This document shows, in pieces, positions 23,050-31,526 of a DNA stretch of 38,013 bases; the first letter of the stretch is position 1, and each line of letters begins with the position of its first letter. The position numbers and the translations under genes are program-made. The DNA lies in NCBI GenBank assembly GCA_018817005.1, contig JAHIUF010000010.1, forward strand, positions 1 to 38,013, given 5' to 3'. The notes beneath the pieces are model-generated. The model ran no database searches. It was given only the letters and a program-made list of their open reading frames with translations, and was not told where the DNA came from. This DNA comes from Nanobdellota archaeon (GTDB taxonomy: Archaea > Nanobdellota > Nanobdellia > Woesearchaeales > GCA-2686295).

Positions 23050-23078
23050 GAATGATGAAGCCCATAAAAAGGCTGAGT
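23050..23078 (+). promoter_or_regulatory. Kink-turn / C-D box-like motif in the L7Ae leader
   Basis: The leader contains a perfect C box, ATGATGA (23052-23058), directly followed by AGCC, an 8-nt loop, GGCT and GA. The last bases form a D-like CTGA (23073-23076). AGCC/GGCT gives a 4-bp stem flanked by GA on both strands, with GAU before the first GA, which is the core of a kink-turn. The outer stem is weak. L7Ae binds kink-turns, and autoregulation through a kink-turn in its own mRNA is described in Sulfolobus. The motif is seen; its function here is inferred. Confidence 0.55.
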
Positions 23079-23127
23079 GAGGTGCTTAATTCTAGTATCT
23101 CAGAACAAACCACGGAGGTTTAAAAAA

Positions 23128-23442
23128 ATGAGCGAAAAAATATATGAAGCAATAGAACTTGCAAGAAAAACAGGCAAAATAAAAAAAGGAACAAACGAAG
23201 TAACAAAAGCAATAGAAAAAGGAACACCAAAAATAGTAGTATACGCAAAGGACATAAATCCACCTGAAATCACAATGCACTTACCACTTCTCTGCAAAGA
23301 AAAAGGAATCAAATGTGTAGAAGTAGATAGCAAAGAACAATTAGGAGCCGCAGCAGGACTACCAGTAGGCACAGCAGCAGTTGCAATAACTCAAGAAGGA
23401 GAAGCCAAAGAAACACTAAAACAACTTGAAAAAGGCGAATAA
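23128..23442 (+). CDS. rpl7ae: Ribosomal protein eL8/L7Ae, kink-turn binding
   Basis: The 104-aa protein is a full L7Ae: 'ARKTGKIKKGTNEVTKAIEKG' (the RNA-contacting helix with GTNEVTK), 'IVVYAKDINPPEITMHLPLLC', and 'GLPVGTAAVAI' in the loop that recognises kink-turns. It is part of the large ribosomal subunit and of box C/D and H/ACA RNPs and, in archaea, RNase P. The tracked start at 23077 is a GTG in the leader; ATG 23128 follows a strong GGAGGTT site. It leads the conserved archaeal L7Ae-S28e-L24e-NDK string. Confidence 0.95.
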   Translation: MSEKIYEAIELARKTGKIKKGTNEVTKAIEKGTPKIVVYAKDINPPEITMHLPLLCKEKGIKCVEVDSKEQLGAAAGLPVGTAAVAITQEGEAKETLKQLEKGE

Positions 23443-23444
23443 AA

Positions 23445-23696
23445 ATGGCAGACGAAGTCAAAGGAAAAGTTGAATTCACCAACGCAGTACCTGCAAGTGT
23501 AGAAGAAATAATCGGCAGAACAGGAACTAGAGGAGAAGCAACACAAATCAGATGCAAAATCTTAGATGGACGAGATAAAAATAAAAGTGTAAGACGAAAC
23601 GTTAGAGGACCAGTCCAAATAGGAGACACACTAATGCTCAGAGAAACAGAAATAGAAGCAAGACCTCTTAACAAATCAGGAAGAGGAAATTCTTAG
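23445..23696 (+). CDS. rps28e: Small-subunit ribosomal protein eS28
   Basis: The 83-aa protein matches S28e: '[19 protein letters not shown]'-type sequence (here '[20 protein letters not shown]'), '[17 protein letters not shown]' and the terminal 'ETEIEARPL'. It is a small OB-fold protein of the 30S subunit found in archaea and eukaryotes only. It starts 2 bp after the L7Ae stop, as is usual in this archaeal cluster. The C-terminal tail 'NKSGRGNS' is slightly longer than in many homologs. Confidence 0.95.
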   Translation: MADEVKGKVEFTNAVPASVEEIIGRTGTRGEATQIRCKILDGRDKNKSVRRNVRGPVQIGDTLMLRETEIEARPLNKSGRGNS

Positions 23697-23707
23697 GTGA
23701 ACTAAAA

Positions 23708-23899
23708 ATGGCAAAATGTGATTTTTGTAAAAAACCAATACCTGCAGGAACAGGAAAAAAATACATTAAAAAAGATGGAAAAATACTTGATTTCTGCTCA
23801 AGCAAATGCGAAAAAAACCTTCTAAAACTTGGAAGAAAATCAAGAACCACTAAGTGGACAAATGAATACCATCAATTAAAAGAAGGTAAAAAATCATAA
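23708..23899 (+). CDS. rpl24e: Large-subunit ribosomal protein eL24
   Basis: The 63-aa protein is L24e with its zinc ribbon: '[21 protein letters not shown]' then '[17 protein letters not shown]' (C-x2-C...C-x3-C) and '[14 protein letters not shown]'. It binds rRNA at the subunit interface. A GGTGA site lies within the short gap after the S28e stop. Length and order agree with other archaea. Confidence 0.95.
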   Translation: MAKCDFCKKPIPAGTGKKYIKKDGKILDFCSSKCEKNLLKLGRKSRTTKWTNEYHQLKEGKKS

Positions 23900-23910
23900 G
23901 GTGAGTACAA

Positions 23911-24402
23911 ATGATGCAAAGAACATTAGTGCTTATCAAACCAGACGGTGTACAAAGAGGACTGGTTGGAAAAATCATAACAAGATTTGAAAATACTGGA
24001 CTAAAAATCATCGGAATGAAAATGGTTTGGGAAGACGAAGAATTTGTAAAAAAACATTATACAGAAGATATCAGTAAAAGACGAGGAGAACACGTCAGAA
24101 GATATCTTGTTGAGTTCCTAAAAGAAGGACCAGTGGTTGCAATAGCTCTAGAAGGAATAAATGCTATTGAAAATGTCAGAAAAATAGTTGGTGCAACAGA
24201 ACCAAAAGCGGCATTACCAGGAACGATAAGAGGAGACTTTGCACATACAAGCTACAGCTATTGTGATGCAAAAGAACAAGTTGTAAAAAATCTGATTCAT
24301 GCATCATCAGATGAAAATGATGCAAAAAATGAAATGGACTTGTGGTTTAAAAAAGCAGAACTACACACATACAAAACAGTTCATGACACACACATATTAT
24401 AA
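23911..24402 (+). CDS. ndk: Nucleoside diphosphate kinase
   Basis: The 163-aa enzyme transfers phosphate between nucleoside di- and triphosphates through a phosphohistidine. Visible residues are the nucleotide-binding lysine in 'LVLIKPDGVQRGLVG', 'NVRKIVGATEPKAALPGTIR' with the active-site arginine, and the catalytic histidine in 'KNLIHASSDEN', followed by the glutamate in 'NEMDLWF'. The usual NxxHGSDS appears as NLIHASSD. A short insertion ('AHTSYSYCDAKEQ') and a C-terminal tail make it longer than the typical ~140 aa. Start is 23911 or the adjacent ATG at 23914, after GGTGA. Fourth gene of the ribosomal string. Confidence 0.93.
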   Translation: MMQRTLVLIKPDGVQRGLVGKIITRFENTGLKIIGMKMVWEDEEFVKKHYTEDISKRRGEHVRRYLVEFLKEGPVVAIALEGINAIENVRKIVGATEPKAALPGTIRGDFAHTSYSYCDAKEQVVKNLIHASSDENDAKNEMDLWFKKAELHTYKTVHDTHIL

Positions 24403-24475
24403 AATATAACAAACAACAACAAAAAACAATAAAATTCAATTAAACAAAAATATAACAAGAACATAGGTGATAATC

Positions 24476-26644
24476 ATGGGAGAAAAAATGGTAGATAAGG
24501 TAACGAGGATTATGAAATGTCCCGAACAGATTAGAAATATTGCAATCTGCGCACACATCGATCACGGAAAAACAACATTCTCAGACAATCTACTTGCAGG
24601 AGCAGGCATGATGTCAGAAGAACTGGCAGGAAAAGCATTACAATTAGACTTTAATGAAGACGAACAAGCAAGAGGAATAACCATTGATACAGCAGCCGTA
24701 AGCATGGTACATATGGTTGAAAATAAAGAATTCCTAATAAACCTTCTTGACACTCCTGGACACGTTGATTTTGGAGGGGACGTAACAAGAGCTATGAGGG
24801 CAGCAGACGGCGCAGTCGTACTTTCATGTGCAGTAGAAGGAGTTATGCCACAAACAGAAACAGTTCTAAGACAAGCACTAAAAGAAAGAGTCAAACCAAT
24901 ACTGTTCATTAACAAAGTTGACAGGCTCATAAAAGAACTAAAACTCACGCCAGAAGCCATGCAAGAACGATTCATAAAAATCATAACATTTGTCAACAAA
25001 CTAATAAAACAAATCGCAGAAAAAGAATATGGAGACAAATGGCAAGTAAATGTACAAGATGGAAGTGTATGCTTCGGTTCAGCATTCCATAACTGGGCAT
25101 TATCAATAAATTATATGAAGAAGAAAAACATAACTTTCAAAGAGATAATTGATGCATATGAAAATGACACTTGGAAAGAACTTGCAAAAAAAGCACCGCT
25201 TCACGAAGTTGTGCTTGACGCAGTAATAACCCATCTTCCAAACCCAACAAAAGCTCAAGCATACAGAATTCCAAAATTATGGCATGGAGACATAGACTCT
25301 CCAATGGGAAAAAGCCTAATTTCTTGTGATTCAACCGGACCTTTATCATTCGTGATAACAAAAGTAGTTGTTGATCCACAAGCAGGGGAGATATCAACCG
25401 GAAGACTGTTCTCAGGAACAATGAAAAAAGGGACACCAATATACTTGAACAAAGCAAAAATAGCTATGAGAACGCAACAAATCTATGTATACAACGGAGC
25501 AAAAAAAGAAGTTGTTGATAATGTTCCTGCAGGAAACATAATTGGTCTTGGAGGATTGAAAAATGCTTATCCTGGAGAAACAATTACAGAAACAGAAGCA
25601 GAACCTTTTGAAAAAATCAGCCACTTATTTGACCCTGTAATAACAAAATCAATTGAAGCAAAAAAACCTTCAGACTTACCAAAATTAATAGAAGTGTTAA
25701 TTCAAGTTTCAAAAGAAGACCCATCAATTCAAATTGAGATTAATAAAGAAACAGGTGAACACTTAATGAGCGGAATGGGCGAACTACATCTTGAAGTCAT
25801 AGAAAACAGAATAAAAAATAAAAAAGGTGTTGATATACAGATGGGTCCACCAATTGTTGTATATAGAGAAACAGTAACTAGAAAAAGTGAAACAGCTGAA
25901 GGAAAATCTCCAAACAAACACAACAAACTCTATTTTACAGTTGAACCTTTAACACCTGAACTTCAAAATGCAATAAAAGAAAAAAAGCTATCTGAAGGAA
26001 GAGTTAAGAAAAAAGATCCAGTGTTTTGGTCAGCACTAGAAGAAGCAGGAATGGATTCAAAAGAATCAAGAAAAGTAAGAGAAATTTACAACGGAAACCT
26101 CCTTGTGGACGCAACAAGAGGAATCGTACATATTGGAGAAGTCATAGAAATGATTATGGATATGTTTGAAAGTGTTATGCACACAGGATCAATAGCGAAC
26201 GAACCATGTATTAATGTAAAAGTAAACATTATTGATATGAAACTTCACGAGGACGCAATTCACAGAGGACCTGCACAGTTTTATCCGGCAGTAAGAGAAG
26301 GTATACGAACAGCAATGTCCATGGCAAAGCCACTAATATATGAACCAATACAAACACTGAGATTTGAAGCGCCATCAACATTCATGGGTGAAATAAGTAA
26401 ACTAATATCCAACAAGAGAGGACAACTTCTTGATATGCAACAAGAAGGTGAATCAGTCACAGTTATTGGAAAGCTCCCTGTCGCTGAAATGTTTGGTATA
26501 AGTTCAGATTTAAGAAGTGCAACAGAAGGTCGCGGAGGATTCTTTCTGGTAGATCAAGCTTTTGAAAGATTACCTGATGAATTACAACAAAAAATTTCTA
26601 GACAAATTAGGGAGAGAAAAGGCCTTAAAAAAGAGGAGGAATAA
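24476..26644 (+). CDS. fusA: Elongation factor 2 (aEF-2)
   Basis: The 722-aa translocation GTPase has G1 'AHIDHGKTT', G2/switch 'ARGITIDTAAVSM', G3 'DTPGHVDF', and G4 'NKVDR', followed by the EF-2 domains II-V. Near the C-terminus 'AIHRGPAQFYPAVREG' carries the histidine that is normally converted to diphthamide. The tracked start 24467 is the GTG within GGTGA; ATG 24476 (MGEKMVDK) follows that site properly. In many archaea the gene after NDK is IF2/aIF5B; here it is EF-2 after a 73-bp AT-rich gap, with no clear TATA of its own. Confidence 0.95.
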   Translation: MGEKMVDKVTRIMKCPEQIRNIAICAHIDHGKTTFSDNLLAGAGMMSEELAGKALQLDFNEDEQARGITIDTAAVSMVHMVENKEFLINLLDTPGHVDFGGDVTRAMRAADGAVVLSCAVEGVMPQTETVLRQALKERVKPILFINKVDRLIKELKLTPEAMQERFIKIITFVNKLIKQIAEKEYGDKWQVNVQDGSVCFGSAFHNWALSINYMKKKNITFKEIIDAYENDTWKELAKKAPLHEVVLDAVITHLPNPTKAQAYRIPKLWHGDIDSPMGKSLISCDSTGPLSFVITKVVVDPQAGEISTGRLFSGTMKKGTPIYLNKAKIAMRTQQIYVYNGAKKEVVDNVPAGNIIGLGGLKNAYPGETITETEAEPFEKISHLFDPVITKSIEAKKPSDLPKLIEVLIQVSKEDPSIQIEINKETGEHLMSGMGELHLEVIENRIKNKKGVDIQMGPPIVVYRETVTRKSETAEGKSPNKHNKLYFTVEPLTPELQNAIKEKKLSEGRVKKKDPVFWSALEEAGMDSKESRKVREIYNGNLLVDATRGIVHIGEVIEMIMDMFESVMHTGSIANEPCINVKVNIIDMKLHEDAIHRGPAQFYPAVREGIRTAMSMAKPLIYEPIQTLRFEAPSTFMGEISKLISNKRGQLLDMQQEGESVTVIGKLPVAEMFGISSDLRSATEGRGGFFLVDQAFERLPDELQQKISRQIRERKGLKKEEE

Positions 26645-26652
26645 AAACCATA

Positions 26653-26716
26653 AACTATATAAAGACTTTATTATTTCGAAGACCAGAATCATTTTAAAAA
26701 TTAATAGAGGAGGAAT
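26653..26716 (+). promoter_or_regulatory. Promoter and ribosome binding site of the EF-1alpha gene
   Basis: AACTATATAAAGAC (26653-26666) is a good TATA box about 60 nt before the ATG. A strong GAGGAGG (26706-26712) precedes the start. EF-1alpha therefore probably has its own promoter and a leader of about 30 nt. Confidence 0.55.
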
Positions 26717-26719
26717 AAA

Positions 26720-28003
26720 ATGGCTAAAAACAAACCACACATTAACCTTGTGTTCATAGGACACGTTGATCACGGAAAGTCAACAACCATAGGTAGATTG
26801 CTTTTCGACTCAGGAAATATAGATGAACAAGCTCTAAGAAAACTTAAAGAAAAAGCAGAGGAGCTTGGAAAAGGCGGATTTGAATTCGCATTCGTCATGG
26901 ATAACCTGAAAGAAGAAAGAGAAAGAGGAGTTACAATTGACCTTGCTCATAAAAAGTTCGAAACTGACAAGTATTATTTCACAATAATAGATGCTCCAGG
27001 ACACAAAGATTTCATCAAAAACATGATTACAGGAACAAGCCAAGCTGATGCAGCTGTCCTTGTTGTTGCAGCAAATGACGGAATCATGGCTCAAACAAAA
27101 GAGCACTTGTTCTTATCAAGAACTCTCGGTGTTCAGCAACTAATAATTGCAGTAAACAAAATGGATATGAAGAACTATGATCAAGCAGTCTTTAACAAAA
27201 TTAAAGATGATATGAGCACATTAATGAAAACTGTAGGTTACGACCCTGCAAAAATGCAATTTCTACCACTTGCATCTCTACCAGGAGATAATGTTTTCAA
27301 AAAAACAGAAAAAATGTCTTGGTGGACCGGCAGTTCACTTGTTGAAGCAATAAATAATCTAACTGAACCTGAAAAACCAACAACTCTACCATTAAGAATG
27401 CCAATTCAAGATGTTTATAACATCACAGGAATAGGTGTTGTACCTGTTGGTAGAATTGAAACAGGAATCATGAAAGTTGGTCAAAAAGTCATTGCTACAC
27501 CTGGAAGAGAAGGAAAAGGTGTTCCTGGTGAAGTAAAAAGTATAGAAATGCATCACGAACAAATGCAAGAAGCTCAACCAGGTGACAACGTTGGAATCAG
27601 CGTTCGAGGTTTTGGTAAGAAAGACATTGCACGTGGTGATGTTATTGGACCAGCAGAAAATCCTCCTACAGTTGCAAGTGAATTTACAGCTCAGATTGTT
27701 GTTTTAAACCATCCTAGCGTTATAACTGTTGGATACACACCTGTATTTCACATACATACAGCACAAATTGCTTGTCAAATAATTGCAATTGAGAAAAAAC
27801 TACATCCTGCAACAGGAGAAGTTTTACAGGAAAATCCTGATTTTATAAAGAACGGAGATGCTGCAATCGTAAAGATTAAGCCAGTTCAACCATTAGTGAT
27901 TGAAAAACAAAAAGACATACCTCACATGTCAAGATTTGCTGTCAGAGATTCTGGAGCAACTGTTGCAGCAGGTATGTGTATTGACTTAGTCAAGAAAAAA
28001 TAA
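26720..28003 (+). CDS. tuf: Elongation factor 1-alpha (aEF1A)
   Basis: The 427-aa GTPase delivers aminoacyl-tRNA to the ribosome. It shows G1 'GHVDHGKST', switch I '[15 protein letters not shown]', G3 '[20 protein letters not shown]', G4 'NKMD', domain II '[15 protein letters not shown]' and domain III '[16 protein letters not shown]'. The effector region and all G motifs are intact and length is normal. It is followed by a T-rich terminator-like tract, a structured gap and rpsJ, the usual archaeal tuf-rpsJ order. Confidence 0.96.
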   Translation: MAKNKPHINLVFIGHVDHGKSTTIGRLLFDSGNIDEQALRKLKEKAEELGKGGFEFAFVMDNLKEERERGVTIDLAHKKFETDKYYFTIIDAPGHKDFIKNMITGTSQADAAVLVVAANDGIMAQTKEHLFLSRTLGVQQLIIAVNKMDMKNYDQAVFNKIKDDMSTLMKTVGYDPAKMQFLPLASLPGDNVFKKTEKMSWWTGSSLVEAINNLTEPEKPTTLPLRMPIQDVYNITGIGVVPVGRIETGIMKVGQKVIATPGREGKGVPGEVKSIEMHHEQMQEAQPGDNVGISVRGFGKKDIARGDVIGPAENPPTVASEFTAQIVVLNHPSVITVGYTPVFHIHTAQIACQIIAIEKKLHPATGEVLQENPDFIKNGDAAIVKIKPVQPLVIEKQKDIPHMSRFAVRDSGATVAAGMCIDLVKKK

Positions 28004-28009
28004 GTTAAT

Positions 28010-28026
28010 TTTTTGTTTTTTTTTAA
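28010..28026 (+). terminator. Poly-T tract after the EF-1alpha gene
   Basis: TTTTTTGTTTTTTTTTT-type sequence begins 6 bp after the tuf stop. Archaeal RNA polymerase ends at such T runs without needing a hairpin, so part of the transcripts should stop here before rpsJ. Confidence 0.45.
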
Positions 28027-28029
28027 TTC

Positions 28030-28076
28030 ATGGTGAACGCGAGCTTTATCATGGTGTAAGCCGCAGCGAAGAAGAA
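28030..28076 (+). promoter_or_regulatory. GC-rich structured leader before rpsJ, with a nine-codon reading frame
   Basis: Between the T tract and rpsJ is a patch much richer in G and C than its surroundings. GCGAGCTT can pair with AAGCCGC around an 11-nt loop. The same patch includes an ATG GTG ... GTG TAA frame of nine codons (28030-28059). No TATA box is visible. It may be a leader structure affecting rpsJ expression. Evidence is limited to the composition and the hairpin. Confidence 0.3.
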
Positions 28077-28089
28077 AGGTTTAAGGAAA

Positions 28090-28401
28090 ATGCAGAAAGC
28101 AAGAATCAAACTAGCAAGTACAGATATAGAAAAAGTTAACGCTACTTGCAATTATATCAAGAGCGTAGCAGAGAAAACTGGTGTTATGATTAGAGGACCT
28201 ATACCATTACCTACGAAGAAACTTAAGATTACGACAAGAAAAAGTCCTTGTGGAGATGGTAAAGCAACTTGGGATCGATATGAAATGCGTGTACATAAGA
28301 GACTGATTGACCTTGGACTTGATGAACGTGCGCTAAGGCTTGTCATGAGAGTTCCGATACCAGAAGGATTAAACATTGAAATTGAAATGATTGACGTTTG
28401 A
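28090..28401 (+). CDS. rpsJ: Small-subunit ribosomal protein uS10
   Basis: The 103-aa protein is S10: '[21 protein letters not shown]', '[21 protein letters not shown]' and '[15 protein letters not shown]' are the conserved RNA- and S14-contacting segments. The C-terminus '[16 protein letters not shown]' is typical of archaea. It follows EF-1alpha as in most archaeal genomes. An AAGGTTTAAGG purine stretch precedes the ATG. Confidence 0.96.
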   Translation: MQKARIKLASTDIEKVNATCNYIKSVAEKTGVMIRGPIPLPTKKLKITTRKSPCGDGKATWDRYEMRVHKRLIDLGLDERALRLVMRVPIPEGLNIEIEMIDV

Positions 28402-28423
28402 TTCTGTGAATTAAGCTCAAAAA

Positions 28424-28437
28424 TTTTTCTTTTTTTA
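28424..28437 (+). terminator. Poly-T terminator after rpsJ
   Basis: TTTTTCTTTTTTT starts 23 bp after the rpsJ stop, followed by a second T-rich run at 28443-28457. These would end the translation-cluster transcript before the convergent 28456-29910 gene. Confidence 0.45.
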
Positions 28438-28455
28438 TAACATTTTTTCTTATTT

Positions 28456-29910
28456 TTAGTCAATAAGAGAATAATACATTTGATGGCTAAAGCCAAAAAA
28501 GTCTTTTTTCGGCTCATCAGAATAAATAGTTTTTACAGTTTTGTTAATGTAATTCATAGCACTATCTAGAAGCATTACAATGTGCATGTTTAATTTATCT
28601 TTTAGAACGTCATGAAGTTTTTCTTTGACAAACTTATCATGAATATAATCCACAAGAATTCTTTTTTCCGGAATAGTGAGTTTTATTCTTGTGAGACCTG
28701 CTAATGGAACAGAGTCAGATTCTTTTGTCCAGTGAATATCAGAAAATTCAAAAAAATGTTGTTTATAATCAGACAATGAATGTCCTTTGGATTCATTTAT
28801 ATCCATAAGAAGAAATGCAGATATAAGATTTGAAGAACTGTTATTCAAATCAGCAACCAAAATCTGATTATCATAATAAGCTTTTAATTTCTCTGCTGTA
28901 TTCACATAATCATTATTCATTCGAGTTAAATATGCAGCAACACAACAATCAGTGTGTTTTGACCTGGACCAACCATGATACTGCATAGCATGAGTCATTA
29001 AATCTAATTTTAAAAATCGGTTATTTGGAGTATCATTAATTCTCATTGCATGCGCCAGTTCAATTAGTGTGTCGTAGTTATTATTCCAACCTTGATTCAT
29101 TCCAAAACCATATGTCTCGTTAAGTTCTTGTTCAAGCAAATATATGCCTTTATTTATAGGAACTATTGCCGAAACAATTTTTAAGTTTTGATTGTTAAAG
29201 CCTTTTTCCTTTAGAAACCAGTCTATGTGTTGTGCTCGTTCGATTATTAATTCTAATGCACCTTTGCAACTACTTAAAGACATAGCAAAACTTACAACTT
29301 CATCTTTACTTGTATCATATTCTTGTTCTGATAATAATTTGAGTGTGTCTATGAAACGAGTATATCTTTTTTCAACAACTTCAAAAATATTTACGAAGTA
29401 GTCATCTACAAAGTTAAAGTCGGCTGATTTATCAGAGAATTTTTCTAGAAACGGCAAAAATTTTACAGCTTTTTCTGTTAGACCCACATAGCAATCTTTT
29501 GCTCTGCAGAACTTTGATAAAACACCTTGTTCTTTTTCAAACGTGCTTATTATAGAATCTAGTCGTTCAGCTTCAGATTCTAACAGATTTATACTATCCT
29601 GTGTGCTTAAAGCAATTTTTTGATCTTCTGATGCAATCATTTTCTGATTTCTGGTTGAAAATATTTTTTTAGGTTTGGAGACTGTTTTTAATAATAATCT
29701 TTTTCGTTCAAGGTCATTACTTATCTCAGCAAGATTTTGTTTTTTAATTCTTAAGAGCTCTGTTTTTTTGTATAGATTATCATGTTCTTGTTTTGATATT
29801 ATGTTGATAAATTCTTTTTCTTTCAAGAATTTTAAATCATCGTTAGGAATATTAAATAGTGCTTTTGTTTCTATACCTGTTAGATATTCATATAATTTAT
29901 AAGATATCAT
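28456..29910 (-). CDS. Hypothetical coiled-coil and helical protein, paralog of the next gene
   Basis: The 484-aa protein has an N-terminal helix 'NDDLKFLKEKEFINII', a coiled-coil hairpin (about residues 40-140) with a turn near 'KPKKIFSTRNQK', and a wing-like 'CYVGLTEKAVKFLPFLEKF'. That arrangement matches the 13827 and 15132 proteins. The C-terminal 330 residues are a helical domain shared only with the 30045 protein: 'EVVEKRYTRFIDTLKLL', 'KIVSAIVPINKG', 'DLMTHAMQYHGW' and the striking 'HTDCCVAAYLTR', and the end 'GFSHQMYYSL'. The conserved His-x-x-Cys-Cys could bind a metal. Function unknown. It is leaderless from its own promoter. Confidence 0.6.
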   Translation of the reverse strand: MISYKLYEYLTGIETKALFNIPNDDLKFLKEKEFINIISKQEHDNLYKKTELLRIKKQNLAEISNDLERKRLLLKTVSKPKKIFSTRNQKMIASEDQKIALSTQDSINLLESEAERLDSIISTFEKEQGVLSKFCRAKDCYVGLTEKAVKFLPFLEKFSDKSADFNFVDDYFVNIFEVVEKRYTRFIDTLKLLSEQEYDTSKDEVVSFAMSLSSCKGALELIIERAQHIDWFLKEKGFNNQNLKIVSAIVPINKGIYLLEQELNETYGFGMNQGWNNNYDTLIELAHAMRINDTPNNRFLKLDLMTHAMQYHGWSRSKHTDCCVAAYLTRMNNDYVNTAEKLKAYYDNQILVADLNNSSSNLISAFLLMDINESKGHSLSDYKQHFFEFSDIHWTKESDSVPLAGLTRIKLTIPEKRILVDYIHDKFVKEKLHDVLKDKLNMHIVMLLDSAMNYINKTVKTIYSDEPKKDFFGFSHQMYYSLID

Positions 29911-29935
29911 ATTTAAGAAAGAAATGACTCTTTAT

Positions 29936-29970
29936 TTATAAAAGTTAGTTAGATTACTACTATATAATAG
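29936..29970 (-). promoter_or_regulatory. Promoter of the 28456-29910 gene with AGTAGT element
   Basis: Minus-strand TTTTATAAATAAA (TATA centre about 29939) lies 29 nt before the ATG. Upstream at 19 bp is ATAGTAGTAAT, part of an imperfect palindrome ACTAT-TAT-ATAGT. This resembles the AGTAGTGAA element upstream of 13001. It is a weaker match to the AGTGAT consensus. Confidence 0.4.
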
Positions 29971-30044
29971 TGTTTAGCGTTTTTGTTGTTTTTAAAATCA
30001 TCTATTAATAATTATTTTGTTGTAATAAAACGCGAGTGAAAAGT

Positions 30045-31502
30045 TCACATGTTAGGCATAGAATGATAAATACCATGACTAAAACCAAAAGCCAACTCAT
30101 CATCATTTATGTCAGAAAAAAAGCTCTTATGAGTTTTATTAAGTGAGTGCATAACACTATCTAACAACATAACTGCCGCAGTAAAATATTGATCTTTTAA
30201 AACATCTTGAAAATTATCTTTCGAAAATAAGTTAGCAGTAAAATCAAAGTAAGAGCGCTTTTTATCGTTTGAAACATTTATACGCATTAGTCCAGCACAA
30301 GGAATATATTGCTTAGGAGATGATAAACCGAAATCTGTTTGTGTCAGTAAAAAATTCTGAACTGTTAATTCTGGTTTCCAGACATCAAACAACAATGTTG
30401 TAGCAAGCGTTCGTTCATCACATGATTTAAGACAGTTTGCATCAAAAGAATTATTTAATTCTTTGAATGAATCTGTCGTTTTTATGAAGTCAACTCCATT
30501 TTGCACCAAATACGCTGAAACACAACAATCTATATGATTTCCAACATTCCAGCCTCTTTTTTTTATACTGTGAGTCATCAGCTCAGTTTGATAGAATCTT
30601 TTTGTAGGTGTTGAATCCTTAATCTTAATTGCATGAGCCATTTCAATATAAGTATTATAACAATTTGACCAACCAGTAATTGCAATCTCCACACTCTTGT
30701 GCCAATCATCAAGCATGACATGTAAGTCAGCATAGTTGATGGGTATTAATGCAGATATTAATTTAATATTGTTCTTTTTTTCTTTAAAATCTTTTGATTC
30801 AAGAAAATAAGAAATTTTTGTTATGCGCTCAAGTGCAGCTTTCGGTTCGTCTTTTAAAGCACTTGCAGACAATGCGAGGTTTACAACCGCAGGAGTTGCT
30901 TCAAAACCTTTTTGTTGTAATAAATCGTAAGTTTCTTTAAACCGAGTATATCTGACCTCAATAAAGTTATAAATAGCCAAGGTCTCATTCATTTCTTGAA
31001 TGTTTAAAGAATTGTCAAGAGTGTTTCGTTCTAGAAAGAATAAGCATTTTTTTCCTTTATCTGAAATCATTGTAAACCCATAATTAGTCTTAGTGCATAG
31101 TTTGAGTTTAGATTGTTTATCCAATAATGCTTCTAGAGATTTTTTTGTTTGTTGCAGTGTCGCTTCAAGTTCTGGTTGTTTCTCTTTCCAATATAATATT
31201 ATTCTCTCATTGTTTTGTTCTTTAGCCTTTCGTTTTTCTGTTATCAACAATCGTTTTTTATTTTGAGGCCAATTTTGAATAGTTGATTTACAATCTTCAA
31301 GTTCATGAGATATCTTTTTATACTCAGCATCAGTCTTGTTTAAAGCTTCATCATTTGAATTAAGACGAGCCACATATTCTTGTTTTGGAATAATCTCTAT
31401 CAAATCTTCTTTTTTCAAAAAATCATATGTTTTTTCTGTTAAATTCAGTGGTTCAGTTGAATTAAGTTTGCACAATTGCTCAAGCAACTCTTTTTTGTTC
31501 AT
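30045..31502 (-). CDS. Hypothetical coiled-coil and helical protein, paralog of the previous gene
   Basis: The 485-aa protein has the same plan as the 28456 protein: 'LTEKTYDFLKKEDLIEIIPKQEY', a coiled-coil hairpin (about residues 42-138) turning near 'KKRLLITEKRKAKE', wing-like 'YGFTMISDKGKKCLFFLE', then 'FIEVRYTRFKETYDLL', 'KLISALIPINYA', 'ELMTHSIKKRGW', 'HIDCCVSAYLVQ' and the final 'FGFSHGIYHSM'. The two are separate transcription units in the same direction with 134 bp between them, consistent with an old tandem duplication. No known enzyme motif. Promoter carries an AGTGGT element 20 bp upstream of TATA. Confidence 0.6.
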   Translation of the reverse strand: MNKKELLEQLCKLNSTEPLNLTEKTYDFLKKEDLIEIIPKQEYVARLNSNDEALNKTDAEYKKISHELEDCKSTIQNWPQNKKRLLITEKRKAKEQNNERIILYWKEKQPELEATLQQTKKSLEALLDKQSKLKLCTKTNYGFTMISDKGKKCLFFLERNTLDNSLNIQEMNETLAIYNFIEVRYTRFKETYDLLQQKGFEATPAVVNLALSASALKDEPKAALERITKISYFLESKDFKEKKNNIKLISALIPINYADLHVMLDDWHKSVEIAITGWSNCYNTYIEMAHAIKIKDSTPTKRFYQTELMTHSIKKRGWNVGNHIDCCVSAYLVQNGVDFIKTTDSFKELNNSFDANCLKSCDERTLATTLLFDVWKPELTVQNFLLTQTDFGLSSPKQYIPCAGLMRINVSNDKKRSYFDFTANLFSKDNFQDVLKDQYFTAAVMLLDSVMHSLNKTHKSFFSDINDDELAFGFSHGIYHSMPNM

Positions 31503-31526
31503 TTCTATAGAGAAAGATAGCTTAAT

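Noticed and set aside
23040-23110. Free-standing C/D box sRNA overlapping the L7Ae leader
   Set aside because: The C box and an internal CTGA are present, but no final D box (CTGA) or closing terminal stem is found downstream. A leader kink-turn explains the sequence better.
28017-28076. Kink-turn in the rpsJ leader
   Set aside because: A short stem is possible, but the tandem GA pairs needed for a kink-turn are absent.
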